From Eremophila alpestris peregrina (lineage: Eukaryota > Chordata > Aves > Passeriformes > Alaudidae), in the NCBI GenBank assembly GCA_009792885.1, contig WMCF01000016.1, positions 11,782,492 through 11,846,491 of the forward strand: a stretch of DNA of 64,000 nucleotides, written 5' to 3'. Below are positions 1 to 11,591 of the stretch, piece by piece. Numbering within the stretch: position 1 is the stretch's first letter; each line of letters opens with the position of its first letter. Below the pieces are notes generated by a model, which was not told the origin of the DNA, did not search any database, and saw nothing but the letters and a program-made list of their open reading frames with translations. Position numbers and translations under genes: made by a program.

Positions 1-293
1 ACTTAAGAATATGAAGTCAGGTTCTGAAATAGACTCCATTGTGAAGACTGAGTGCCACCACTTAACTGTGGCAAATTGATTTCAGCTTATTATTTTGCTT
101 GGGACTTCTAAAAGTGTTACAGTCTTTTAAAAAGAGAGGGAGCATAGTTAAAATTTTAGGGAAACTGGCACCTAAGTCCCTTACGGAGCCTGTGGATCTA
201 ATATAAATCCCCCACAACCCTAAAGAGATGAGATTTCTTAATGGATTGTATACTCAATTTGAAGTCTCAGTTTATCACTTCTTTTCCTTTTAG

Positions 294-434
294 TAATAAA
301 TCCAAAATTTTGAAGAAGAGACTCCAGTACCTAAATGACCACTTCACCTACAATCTGTACTGCCAAGTCTGCCGTTCCCTGTTTGAAACAGACAAGCTGC
401 TCTTCTCATTCCTGTTGTGCTGTAATATGCTCAT
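294..434 (+). CDS. DNAH12: DNAH12 coding exon w1 (first in window)
   Basis: The acceptor follows a ccttttag tract and the donor is gtaagc. The exon encodes NKSKILKKRLQYLND through LLCCNMLM, the conserved helical stretch before AAA6. It starts with the last base of a split codon and ends two bases into one. Bases 1-293 are intron with no other signal seen. Confidence 0.88.
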
Positions 435-3400
435 GTAAGCTCATTTTTGTCAAGTCTCTTGCTAACAGAAACTAATGATTTTATCATGGAGGCAGGCACT
501 GATGAGATGTTCTTGTGCACATTGATAATAATGCCTTTGGAGGAAGGTCAGGAATACTTTGGGCTAAGATGTGTATTAACAAATGGAAGAGTGTGTGAGT
601 GCTTGTATCAGTACTACAGGACACATTATGAAAACAAAATGTGTGCCTTGTTGTCAATGATAAATCTATCTTTAAAGGATCTGGGTGGTGTTACATAGCA
701 TCCTTATGTCAAAAAGAATTGCTGTTATTTAAGAAAGCATTTTAGAACAAAAACTTTGGCAGTAATGTGTAATGCCAGCAACTTCCAGGTTTTTGTCTTT
801 GTTTTTCATTGTTTCTCTTCTCTGTCTGTTACCCTTCTGCATCGTGAGATCTCAGACGCAGTCTTCTTTCCACCAGGTCTTTAGTTTTCCTAATTTTATG
901 TAAATACATTATGAAAGGAATATGTTCAAAATTGCACAACCATCATGTGCATACTTAATTAATTGTAGTGTGTACTCATCTCTACATGCATGTTCCTCCT
1001 GGGCCAGTTTGTAAGGTTACTGTAGTTGCAGAATGCATTATTTTCTGAAAAGCCTTTAAAAATCAGGAATAATAGCACATTAAAAAAAATGAAAAAAAAA
1101 GCAGGTATTAGGAGTAAGTTCTTCACTAAAAGCATTGTCAAGCTTGAACAGGCTGCTCAGGGCAGTGGTGGAATCACCATCCCTGGAGGGATTTAAAAGC
1201 TGTGTAGTTGTGGAACTGAGGGACAGGAGTTAGTGACAGCTTGGCATTGCTGGGTTAATGTTTGGACTTGATCTTAAAGGACTTTTCCAACCTAAACAAT
1301 TCATTGATTCTAAGATTTACCTCTTGAAACCCTTACTTTAGTCTTTATCAGATATTTTTACCATGCAATCTTTTTCTGATCTCAGCTCTTACTGAAGTAG
1401 AAGCATTCCTAAAGGGCAGTGAAATGTAATTAATTTAAAATTACTGTTTATATTATGTAAAATCGTATCTCAGTTACTGATTTATTTTTTCTTAAATAGG
1501 GCTAATAATGAAATGGAACATCCAGAGTTTATGTTCTTACTTACTGGAGGTGTGGGTCTCAAGAATGTGCACAAGAATCCAGATCCATCTTGGCTGTCAG
1601 AAAAGAGTTGGGATGAAATATGTCGTGCAAGTGAATTCCCAGCTATGGAAAGACTGAGGTATGGTAAAATACTGATGTGAATTGGCCTGAATTGGTTTTG
1701 ACCAATACATATGTAACATGCTGAAAGAAATGTTTGCTGTGTTTTCAAAATGAGTGCCAGAATGTAAATGGGATTAAACCAACCCCCTTTTTTCATGATC
1801 ATGTTTGATTCACTTACTCCAATCAGTCAGATCACTGATTATAATATTATTTAATAAAACAATTTTTCTAAATTATTTGAATTGCCCGAAAAACTTTTCT
1901 TTTGAAATGTCTCCATGGTAGAGAAACAGTTTTAAGGGTTCAGTAAAAGCCAGAGATGGTACATGCAACAGAATTCCACTGCAGTTCTGGGGAAGGAGTT
2001 TCTCCAGTAAACTCTATTCTCCTGAACTCAGTACAATTCCACCCTGGGTTTAAATAGACTTTAACACTAAATTCTGGAGACAGCATGGCTGTACAAGACT
2101 TCCATAAATTAGCTGACTGAGTGCAGATATTTGGGGCATTTGGATCTGAGTGCAGTAACATTGCTCTCTTAGAGGAATTTCTTCAAGGTTGTTTTGTGTT
2201 TCAGCCTCTTTGGAGTTTTAGTAGCAATGTGGATGATGATCCTGCCTTTAAATAATCTGAGAATTGTCCCATTGCAAAGAACATACTCTGCTTGTTGCAT
2301 GAAGGAAAAGAATTTTTTTCTCTAGTTCAATTTCCTGGTAATTTTCTTCAGTTAAAGTGTAGTGTTTCCCTGAAATAGTGGAGGCAGAAAATTCACTGGA
2401 CCTATGAAGGTCCAAGCAGTGCTGGCTGGAGGAACAGACAGAACTTGGAACCTTTCAGGTGGAGTCTCTCCTCAGCAGCATGGTGGAAAGAGATTTCTCA
2501 CCATTCAGCATGGAGAAGCTCAGTTGTGGGATTATTTTCTGATGTAGAGATGAAATGTCTTAAATGACAATACAATGTATAATTTGCCTTTGATAAACCT
2601 TTAAAAAAAGACTCCAAGTATTTATGGTAATGTGCTGTTTTTCTCTAGGAGTCATGTCTGTGAAAATATAGGTGAATGGCAAAAAATGTATGATAGCAAA
2701 GAGCCTCAGAGCTTTCCTTTACCAGAAGAGCTGAATAATACATTGACTGAATTACAGAAGATGATCATTCTTCGGTGCTTAAGACCAGACAAGGTGAAAT
2801 GATCTGTTATGATCTGTTATCAGTCTTTGTTGACTGTGCCATGCCTTGTAGCATAGTTTGCCCTGCCTTTTCCAGTAATTAATCTGTTCTCCATCATATT
2901 TTTAAGAAAGTAAATGCTGTTCTTATTTTTCAAGTTACCAATACGAATACCACAAGCATCAGCTGAAATCTTTCTTCCTGATGAGATTAAATGAATCTTT
3001 TGAAGGATTCTCATTGTTCTAGTTCTATTGAAGTATTTTTTCATGGCTAGCTGTTTCCTGGTGCACCCAATATACTTGAGAACAGGACATATTAGTCTGA
3101 AAAAATACACAACATATCTAATACCATGTGCTTTCATGCAAATGATTTTTAAGGCAAAGAGAGATAAAATGTGTTGATTCTAATGACCAAGATGAACTTT
3201 CAACAAATTCTGCCTTTGGTGCACTTAACAAATTGTATTGCATTTTCTTTAGGAACTATCAATGTTACAATTTAAGGCATACTGCAATTGCTTCCTTGAA
3301 CTAATTAAAAATAATTAAATTTATATTTCCTAAGGGACAATGTCCTTGTCCTCCACATCAGGAAAAGCTTGAATCAAAGTCTTAGTGTTATTTAATATTC

Positions 3401-6400
3401 TTTATATGAGAGATGTTATTCTTTATTTTCTTAAAACATTATTATTCCTCTTTTAAGGAAAAAATGAGGGAGGTGTCAACAAGAGTTCTGGATCATTCTG
3501 CAAGACTCAAATCTCTGCAAATCAGAGAAGTGTCTGCAGGCTTGGGAATTTGACATAAAAGACAAGTGTCAGATCTATAGTTATGTCTATGTTAATGGTT
3601 TGTATTTTCATTTTTTTTACCAGATTGGTCCAGCTATAACAACATTTGTTACTGATAAACTGGGGAAGAAATTTGTAGAGCCACCACCTTTTGATCTAGC
3701 AAAAAGTTATTTAGATTCAACTTCTACAGTCCCTTTGATATTTGTGCTATCTCCAGGAGCAGATCCCATGTCTAGTAAGTGTACACAGAAAGAGAAAACA
3801 GGGACCTCAAATTCCCCTTCAATCCACAGTGAGGGTTATTTTGCACTTTCTGAAGTAGATTTGAGTGCATTATGTCAGACTGGTAGAATTCAGTGCCCCT
3901 TCCAAATGGGAATTTATATGTACATGGAAATAAAATAGCAATAGAAGTTTTTCAGTATTTTTTTCCTGACATAACTTTGTAATGTATGAGTGCTAAAATC
4001 TCATGCTTTCTGTTCAAGGCCTCCTGAAACTGGCAAATGACAGAGAGATGGTAGGAGATAAATTTCAGTCCATCTCATTAGGACAAGGACAAGGACCAAT
4101 AGCTACAAAAATGATTCAAACAGGAATGGAAGAAGGAACATGGGTTTGTTTACAGAATTGTCATTTAGCTGTCTCCTGGATGCCAATGCTGGAGAAAATA
4201 TGTGAGGAACTTAACAGTGAGAACTGTCACCCAGAATTCAGACTTTGGCTTACAAGTTACCCTTCACCGAAGGTATCTGCATTGCCCCATAATCTCTGTT
4301 TAGGGAAAAAGTTGATGGCATTTCTAGGGAATTTTTGTGTACCTAAATGAGCTGATAATACAAAGCTTCTCTGAAATGCAATGAGGCTTTGAGTAGATAA
4401 TTTAACCAAGAAAGGACATTTTTAAAATTATTAAACATGATAATATCAAGCTACCTTTATAATACTTTGTGCATATGCAAAACTGTGATGTGCAATATTT
4501 TGTGTACTACTCAATGGAACTGCAATCTCTCCACATATATGATTAAGAAGGTTTTTTGCACTCACATAAATTCAATAATTTAATCTTGAATTTTATTTGT
4601 GAAGTGTTGAATACCAAGAAAACATTTTAAAGTACAAGTTTGTTATTTACAGCAGAGTCTTACTTTCTTGATGCTTTGGAGAATTTTTTATAAGCTCTTG
4701 ACCTTTAAAATGTAATTTCTTGCAGATAGTTGCTTATGTAAAAGCACAGAATAATAGTATGTTGTTAATATAGAATCTATTCCACACTTTCTGACAGCAG
4801 TTGTGCTATTTTTTATTTCCAGTTCCCAGTAACCATTCTGCAGAATGGAGTGAAGATGACCAATGAACCTCCCACTGGTCTCCGCTTAAACCTGCTTCAG
4901 TCATTTCTTTCTGATCCTATTTCTGATCCTGAATTCTTTGCTGGATGCCCTGGAAAGGAGCTGGTAATGTGCCTATCTCTTGACAAGTTTTGGGGTTTTT
5001 TTAAACCACAGATATATTGATTTCTGTCCAGTGAATAATTACAAGCTAGAATTTTTACTGTGGTTGTGAATTTAGGTTTTGCAGTGATAAAGAGGATTAG
5101 TTGAGAATTACCTCTGCCAGGTAATTTCCTGTAGCAATATTTTAAGTGGTTTCTTAGGTTTTATTAAATCACTTACATGCTACACACACATAGTACACAA
5201 TGTACATGGACTCTGAACATTGATTAGAAGGGCATGTCTGTCATTATTTAGATAATAAGCACTGGGGAGACCTTTTCTTGCTACCAGGGAGCAAGTACTG
5301 CAGTGCCCATGTATCTCATTGATACCTGGTGAACAACTTAGCTAATCATTACCTGTGAAGGAAGTGAAAAACAGTGGGATCAGAGATAGGAGTTCTCAAT
5401 ATACATAGGTGTGACTGCACCTAAGGACTTGCTTTAAAAATACATTTGTATTTTTTGTTTATCTAATGAACCTTGAAAATAAATATCTGGTGCTGTTGGA
5501 ATTCTTATGAAGTCAGCTGCCCTATACATTAAAGAATATCATGGTACTTGAGGAACTGGCTAAATGTGCTTGCCTATGGGGCACTGTGTGTGCACTTGTT
5601 CTTAAGTAAAAGCCACAAGGTCCTTGGTGGTGGCCTGGGTTGACACCTGGGTGGGGAGTGGTGATGCAGGGGTGCTCACTGTACAGGCTGCACACTACCA
5701 TGAGCTTACAGACTGGTTATTAATACAGTTTTCTTTTGCTTTTATCAAAGATATGGGAGAAACTACTCTTTGGAGTTTGTTTCTTCCATGCCCTTGTTCA
5801 GGAGAGAAGGAAGTTTGGGCCCCTTGGTTGGAATATACCCTATGGATTTAATGAATCTGACTTGAGGATCAGTATCAGACAGCTGCAGGTAAAACCCCTG
5901 ATTACCTCCTGAACCCTGAGCTTGCAAAGCACAGCTGGCTGTCACAAGGAGCAATACACTGGAGTCACCTCAAATGGTCATAGACATTCAGGACTTCAGC
6001 TGTAAAGGCAAAGAATAGCAATAATTTTACAAATATTTTCAAAATTACAAATTACGTAAAAAGTTTATATTTCCACAGACATATGGAATATAATGAATAT
6101 ATTTGAGTATTATAAAAGTTAAATTTGTCATGTACAAGAGGTCACTGTTCTTTAAGGAGCTCATGTCCATGACAGTTACCTATTAGGGTGGTTAGAAGAA
6201 GGAGATTTTTTACATGTATTGGTAACAGCTGTAGGTAACAGAACCTCAGACTATTCTCCTTCCCCAAGGAAGGTGAACACCACTTGACCTTGAACCTTTT
6301 ATAGGCACTCTGTAGAAGTCAGGAGAGTTAAAACTGAATTACAGAAGTTGAGGCTGAAGATTTTAAAAAGTTACCAAAAAGTTAATGAATGAGATTGGAG

Positions 6401-9400
6401 GAAGATTAAAAGATGAATTAAGTGAAATGCTTGTTTATTTCTGGTGCAGAAACATGTCCATCTACAAAGTTTGAACTGGATCAACCATCCACTTGTGAAT
6501 AATTCAAGAATTATGTGGATGACTGAGTAATTTTGATATTCATAAGAGGCTTTTACTCTTAAATCCTCTTGATTTGAAACAATAACTTTTACCTGAAAAT
6601 AAGATTTCAGAATTTGGATTTCCAGCACCTAGGAAGAAAACTCCATAAACTGCAGCTTACACATGCTGTATCCTCCAGCCTTTTAGTCTGTTAGGCCACA
6701 CTGCTGTTTAGCAGATACTGCAAGCCCCTGGAATTGCTGCTGTTTCTGTTTCAGTTGTTCATCAATGAGTACAGCCATGTTCCCTTTGAAGCTGTCTCCT
6801 ACCTGACAGGGGAGTGTAACTATGGAGGTCGGGTGACAGATGACTGGGACCGGCGTTTGCTGCTGACCATGCTGGATGACTTCTACAACCCTGACATCAT
6901 TGACAACCCTCGCTACACCTTTTCTCCCAGTGGCAACTACTATGCTCCACCCAAAGGCACTTATGAGGAGTACATCGAGTTCATTAAGGTAAAAAGTAGC
7001 AGCAAGATTTTGCACTGTTACAATGATGTGCTAAGGAAGCAATCCTTAAATGAATTGTGTGCTCAGGTTCTTGCCTGGCATCCTTGTTTGATCCTTGCCA
7101 TGATCTGAAATGTTTTGGAGAGGGAATCAGTGAGTAGATAGGAGGATGTGTAGCACAGATAATTGAGAATTCCTTGGAAATGTCTCTTCCTGTATGGAGG
7201 TGGTGGCTTCATCACCAGGAATTCTGCCTGCAAATACCTGCCACTAAGGTGCTCACTCACCTACAGCTTTTCACTCAACTTCTTAAAGACACCTTGGATC
7301 AGATTCTTTCTGCTTTATGTCACCCAGACATTTTTATTTTATTTTGTCCTAGAGTCTTCCCTTTACTCAGCACCCAGAAGTATTTGGCTTGCATGAAAAT
7401 GTGGATATTGCAAAAGATCTTCAGCAAACTAAGACCATCTTTGAATCTCTGCTCTTAACACAAGGAGGAGGCACTCAGGGAACTTCAGGGGGTGGTGACA
7501 GCACTCTTTATGCCATTGCAGACGATATTCTCAGCAAGGTATTGTACATACAAATGGCTTCAATTTATCTTTTTACAAAGCAGAAATTCCTTAACTAGAA
7601 TCTTCAGTGTAAAGTAGATTTTCTGTTGGAAGAAAAGCATTTTGAAATGAATTTAGTGCACTGTGAAAGTAAGAACTTTGGTGGCTGTAACAGACCAGAG
7701 CTATGTTTCAGTTGAAAGAAATTTTATTAAATAGGCAGAAGACAGGAGAAAGAGAGAAAACAGAGCAAAGAGAACTTGAAAGAACAATTGATTCATTCAC
7801 ATGAATAAATATAAAATTAATAAAGAAACAAATTAATACATTTTCATTATATTAAAAATTCTAGGTGTTTTTCTAAAAAAATTAACATTAAAATCCCCCA
7901 AATTTTTACTTAAATTGAACTACTACCTGTATTGCTAAGATATTAATCAGAAAGTTTCGTGGTTTCTATTGATCTGCAAATATTCACATTTGCATACCTT
8001 TAATGTAAAATCATAATGATATATGGAATGATTTCCAAATGTGTTGTCATTTACAGCTTCCAAAGGATTTTGACATTGAAAGTTGCCTAAGCAAATATCC
8101 TGTGAAATATGAAGAAAGTATGAACACTGTGCTGGTGCAAGAAATGGAAAGATTTAACCAGTAAGAACATTCTATTTTGTTAAATTTACCAGAAATCATT
8201 CCATTTGCAGAAAAATATTTCTTATTTCAAACCATATTGTGTAAGCCCTGTGGTGTGTGAAATATTTTTTTTGTTCCCTTCTAATTGCCTGCAGTGATAT
8301 CTGCAGTCCAAACACCCTTGCTCCTTGAGGAGAGTCAGAGTGTGGAACAGATGTCAGGGTAAATGAAGTGGCAAAATTAACTGAAAGAGAAAAAAAAGTA
8401 GTATGAGGAAGTACTGGGAAAAGAGAATGCAAGCTATATATATATATTATTTTTTTGTAACTTCACTTTCCCTTTAATAATCTTTTTCTTCATTTCATTT
8501 TATTTTCCTCCTATTTCTGACCTGTAGGGTAAAGGAGTTAGAAACTCTACATGCACAGTTATAGTTTATTAAATGTTTTCTCTAATGGAGATATTTCTGT
8601 TTGTTTCTTAATTTTTTTCATGTGCTCCTGCTTGAATTTTTTCCCCCTTACAGTGCTCTTTTCCCTAATTTTCACAATTATTCTTGTAAGAATACAAACC
8701 TAGAACTGCATTTATTTTTCTCCTTGGGTCCTCAGTTTCTTTTTTGACTTTGTTTCCTAATTTTGTTTCTTATCTTCACCTGTCTCTCCATTCCTTCTTT
8801 CTGCTTTTTCTCTGTCCTCTTTCTTTTCTGTTTATCTCTTTGTGTCTCCTGCCTAATTTTCTCCCAGATGCTCTCTGGCCTTAAGTCTCCAAGTTATCTT
8901 TATTGCACACCCTACCCACCTCTTCTTTTGCAATCTGAACCCTTTTCCTTCATCTAGTGTATAGTGGATACATTTGCAGTTCCAACTGTATCCTCTTACC
9001 AAATAATTCAGGATATTCAGAGATAACAAAAAATTTATTACTGTTCCTAGTCTTAAATAAAGCTGCACTAATGCACAAATCCACGACTTTGCATAGTACA
9101 GATATCTATATAGATGTATAGATTAAAAAGCTATAAAAGTTCTATAGATGCCTCCATAATCCACTTTTTTTTCCAATGACATAGTCATGTTTAACCAATC
9201 ATGTAGAATGTGTGAAATGTTTTATTTTAATTCCAGTTTAATCCGGACCATTCGCGTTACACTGATTAACCTGAAGAAAGCCATCAAAGGGCTGGTTGTT
9301 ATGGATGCTGAGCTGGAGGCTCTGTCTGGCAGTCTCCTTATTGGAAAAGTTCCTGAGAAGTGGGCACAGCATTCCTACCCAAGCCTAAAACCATTGGGGA

Positions 9401-11591
9401 GCTATATTGTGGATTTGCTGGCAAGGCTGAAGTTTTTACAGGTAATGTGCAAGTGGCAGAGCTGCCAATTGTTCAAACTTTTCCATGTAATTTGTCTTTA
9501 TTGGAAAGGAGTGATAGGCTTTGTTTAGATTTTCTGAGTACAATGATGTAGAAAACAGTCAAAGAGTATGGGATTTCTCTCTTTCTGATTGTTCAGTGTA
9601 TTGCTTTCCTCTCTCCAGGATTGGTATGAATTAGGGAAGCCTGCTGTTTTTTGGCTGTCAGGATTCTATTTTACTCAAGCTTTCCTAACTGGAGCCATGC
9701 AAAACTATGCTAGGAAGCACAGGATCCCTATTGACCTTCTGGGATATGAATTTGAGGTATGGATAAGCTATAAATTAATATTTTATTAATCTGAGTCCTG
9801 ATGTTGTGGCGATATGTAAACAAATAAATCCTAACTGGAAGGTTCATTTTGCAGCTGACTGCAGTTTGAAGACATATATTTGGTAAGATTGACAGGCTAA
9901 ATAAGAGTGATTAAAAGTCATTCTATCCCTGGACCCAGAACTCCATTCAAGAAAACAGCCTATCCAGTGTGGATTTTTCTGTGTGATTAAAGCCTCATGT
10001 TACAAAGTACAAGAAAAGTCATTAACAATCCCAGAGAAGTCTGCTGTCCTTACAGATATGTATAGAAGCAGCACTGAAAGGAGGGGCTACTACACTATTC
10101 TCAGTTTGGTTTGGTCTGAAAATTGGCAATTGGCATAACAGCTCCAAAAGCAAAGAGCTGTGAGAGTTCAGTGACTTGGAACACTTGTTCCCTGCAGGTT
10201 ATTGCTCAGGATACTGCTGACACTGCACCAGAGGATGGTGTTTACATCCACGGATTATTTTTGGACGGAGCTCGCTGGGACAGGACCAAGTCAGTAGCTA
10301 AGTGTTTTACTGTGCTTCTGGAAAGCTTTTCCTCAGTGCTCAAACAAGACTGGTTTAAATCATTTAAGTGTTACTTTTAATATTATGGAAATAACACACC
10401 AAATTAAGTACTCTTTCATGCATGGGAAATGGAGAAGAAAAAACAAACAAACCAAAAAACACCCACCATCCCCTCAAGCCACAAACAATGACTTTGTTGC
10501 TTTCTCTCTCCAGGGGAATGTTGACTGAGCAGTATCCCAAAGTGCTCTTTGATGCCATGCCAATCATTTGGATAAAGCCAAGTAAGTATGATTTCTCTGA
10601 CATGTGAGCTATTCTACAAGAAACTGCAACAGTGGTTTCCTTTTTTTACTGAAGATCACTGAGGAGAACTTTTGACTGACATACAGAAACTGAGTGTTTT
10701 TACCTTATGTGATTTAGCAGGGTTTGCTCAGATTATTTTAAGCTCTGTGGTAGCTGTCTTTCCTACTAGTAAGATAATTTTCACAACTCTTGTTTTCTTT
10801 GATTGAGAAGAGTAGATCCCTGTTTTTATTTATGCACAAAATCAGGACTTACTACTGCAACAGCTGCAACTTAAGTGTTAGCAAATAGGCAGTATTAAAA
10901 TTTTTCTGCTTTTGCCTTCTCTTGAAGTTGGATGAGTTTGTTCAGACCTGCATGATTTTATGCTTTGCACAAGTTCCATGCAAGCAGTCTGGGCATACAA
11001 AGAATTCCTGCAGAGTTCTTGGATCTCAGATGACTTGAGTTGCATGTTCTGTGGCAATTAGACCGGAATTCTTGCAGAGCTGTGAAAAACTCGTGTATAA
11101 CCTATGCATTAACTAGGTAACTATTCAGATTTTAGTGTCTCTTTTAGTATTACAAAGATGGTAGAATCACAGGAAGGCATCAAGTCCTGAAAATTAATTT
11201 TAGCTACATTAGTTGGATTTAAGAACAAAACAAACCACACAACAAGGAAAACCTGGGTGATTTTATTCTGTTGCTCACCAAACAATTTTGCATTTTAATT
11301 GACCTTTTAAGATGTTACTGTAAATACTTAACATTTGCAGATTATGTTTCTACCAATAGACCTGCTGAATGTAATGCCTTACTTTGGGGTTTTTTTGAAG
11401 CTGTAAAATCAGACATCAAGGAGTCCAATGCCTACGTGTGCCCCCTGTACAAGACCAGCGAGCGCAAAGGGGTCCTGTCCACCACGGGGCATTCCACCAA
11501 CTTTGTCATTGCCCTGAGGCTCAACACAGACCAGCCAGTGCAGCACTGGATCAAGAGAGGTGTGGCCTTGCTGTGCCAGCTGGATGACTGA
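294..11591 (+). CDS. DNAH12: DNAH12, axonemal dynein heavy chain (3' part of gene, 15 coding exons)
   Basis: This is the C-terminal part of an axonemal dynein heavy chain, the ATP-driven motor subunit of ciliary inner-arm dynein. The 15 exons chain in phase to 781 residues plus a stop; the 5' part of the gene lies outside the window. In order they carry the AAA6/D6 region (motif FVLSPGADPM, then SLGQGQGP and GTWVCLQNCHLA), the lid region (NEPPTGLRLNL, then FFHALVQERRKFGPLGWN), and the C-terminal domain ending HWIKRGVALLCQLDD. These motifs are characteristic of dynein heavy chains. The family is seen directly; the paralogue (DNAH12 rather than DNAH7 or DNAH3) is inferred from ASB14 and APPL1 lying next door, as in other vertebrates. 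No frameshift or internal stop was found. All introns are GT-AG. I saw no other genes in the introns. Confidence 0.93.
1141..1316 (+). mobile_element. CR1 LINE 3' end in DNAH12 intron
   Basis: Reads AACAGGCTGCTCAGGGCAGT, GGTGGAATCACCATCCCTGG, then the terminal segment GGACTTTTCCAACCTAAACA followed by a degenerate ATTGATTCTAAG tail, the typical CR1 3' end. Heavily 5'-truncated. Confidence 0.87.
1500..1658 (+). CDS. DNAH12: DNAH12 coding exon w2
   Basis: Encodes ANNEMEHPEFMFLLTGGVGL through EFPAMERLR. The phase joins w1 (split Met codon) and w3 (split Arg codon). The intron before it carries a CR1 fragment. Confidence 0.9.
2649..2793 (+). CDS. DNAH12: DNAH12 coding exon w3
   Basis: Encodes SHVCENIGEWQKMYD through MIILRCLRPDK. 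The LRCLRPDK end is a strongly conserved dynein heavy chain element just before the D6 domain. Acceptor tctctag, donor gtgaaa. Confidence 0.92.
3624..3774 (+). CDS. DNAH12: DNAH12 coding exon w4 (D6 P-loop-like segment)
   Basis: Encodes IGPAITTFVTDKLGKKFVEP through LIFVLSPGADPMS. The LSPGADP loop is the degenerate Walker-A-like element of AAA6/D6 in dynein heavy chains. Donor gtaagt. Confidence 0.94.
4019..4272 (+). CDS. DNAH12: DNAH12 coding exon w5 (D6 Walker-B-like segment)
   Basis: Encodes LLKLANDREM, SLGQGQGPIA, GTWVCLQNCHLA and FRLWLTSYPSPK. These are hallmark D6 motifs of dynein heavy chains. It is the longest dynein exon in the window. Confidence 0.95.
4823..4963 (+). CDS. DNAH12: DNAH12 coding exon w6
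   Basis: Encodes FPVTILQNGVKMTNEPPTGL through FFAGCPGKEL. The NEPPTGLR motif is invariant in axonemal heavy chains. Both ends are in phase 0. Confidence 0.94.
5751..5888 (+). CDS. DNAH12: DNAH12 coding exon w7
   Basis: Encodes IWEKLLFGVCFFHALVQERR through NESDLRISIRQLQ. The FFHALVQERRKFGPLGWN block is typical of the AAA lid of dynein heavy chains. Acceptor atcaaag, donor gtaaaa. Confidence 0.95.
6755..6988 (+). CDS. DNAH12: DNAH12 coding exon w8
   Basis: Encodes LFINEYSHVPFEAVSYLTGE, GGRVTDDWDRRLL and YAPPKGTYEEYIEFIK. The GECNYGGRVTDDWDRR motif is a dynein heavy chain signature. Confidence 0.96.
7353..7538 (+). CDS. DNAH12: DNAH12 coding exon w9
   Basis: Encodes SLPFTQHPEVFGLHENVDIA, then a Gly/Thr-rich linker (TQGGGTQGTSGGGD) and AIADDILSK. 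The PEVFGLHENADI-type motif is family-typical. Confidence 0.94.
8057..8160 (+). CDS. DNAH12: DNAH12 coding exon w10
   Basis: Encodes LPKDFDIESCLSKYPVKYEE through VLVQEMERFN. It ends two bases into a codon completed by w11. The intron before it is AT-rich with nothing recognised. Confidence 0.93.
9237..9441 (+). CDS. DNAH12: DNAH12 coding exon w11
   Basis: Encodes LIRTIRVTLINLKKAIKGLV, MDAELEALSGSLLIGKVPEK and LKPLGSYIVDLLARLKFLQ, in the dynein C-terminal domain. Confidence 0.95.
9619..9756 (+). CDS. DNAH12: DNAH12 coding exon w12
   Basis: Encodes DWYELGKPAVFWLSGFYFTQ, FLTGAMQNYARKHRIPID and YEFE. The FWLSGFYFTQAFLTG motif is diagnostic of the dynein C-terminal domain. Confidence 0.96.
10198..10289 (+). 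CDS. DNAH12: DNAH12 coding exon w13
   Basis: Encodes VIAQDTADTAPEDGVYIHGL and FLDGARWDRT. The donor is gtcagt, which splits the following Lys codon. Confidence 0.94.
10514..10581 (+). CDS. DNAH12: DNAH12 coding exon w14
   Basis: A short exon encoding GMLTEQYPKVLFDAMPIIWI and KP. Acceptor ctctccag, donor gtaagt. Confidence 0.93.
11401..11591 (+). CDS. DNAH12: DNAH12 terminal coding exon w15
   Basis: Encodes VKSDIKESNAYVCPLYKTSE, GVLSTTGHSTNFVIALRL and QHWIKRGVALLCQLDD, followed by TGA. The acceptor follows a T-rich tract ending gaag. The coding sequence continues open upstream into the intron, but homology places the start here. Confidence 0.94.
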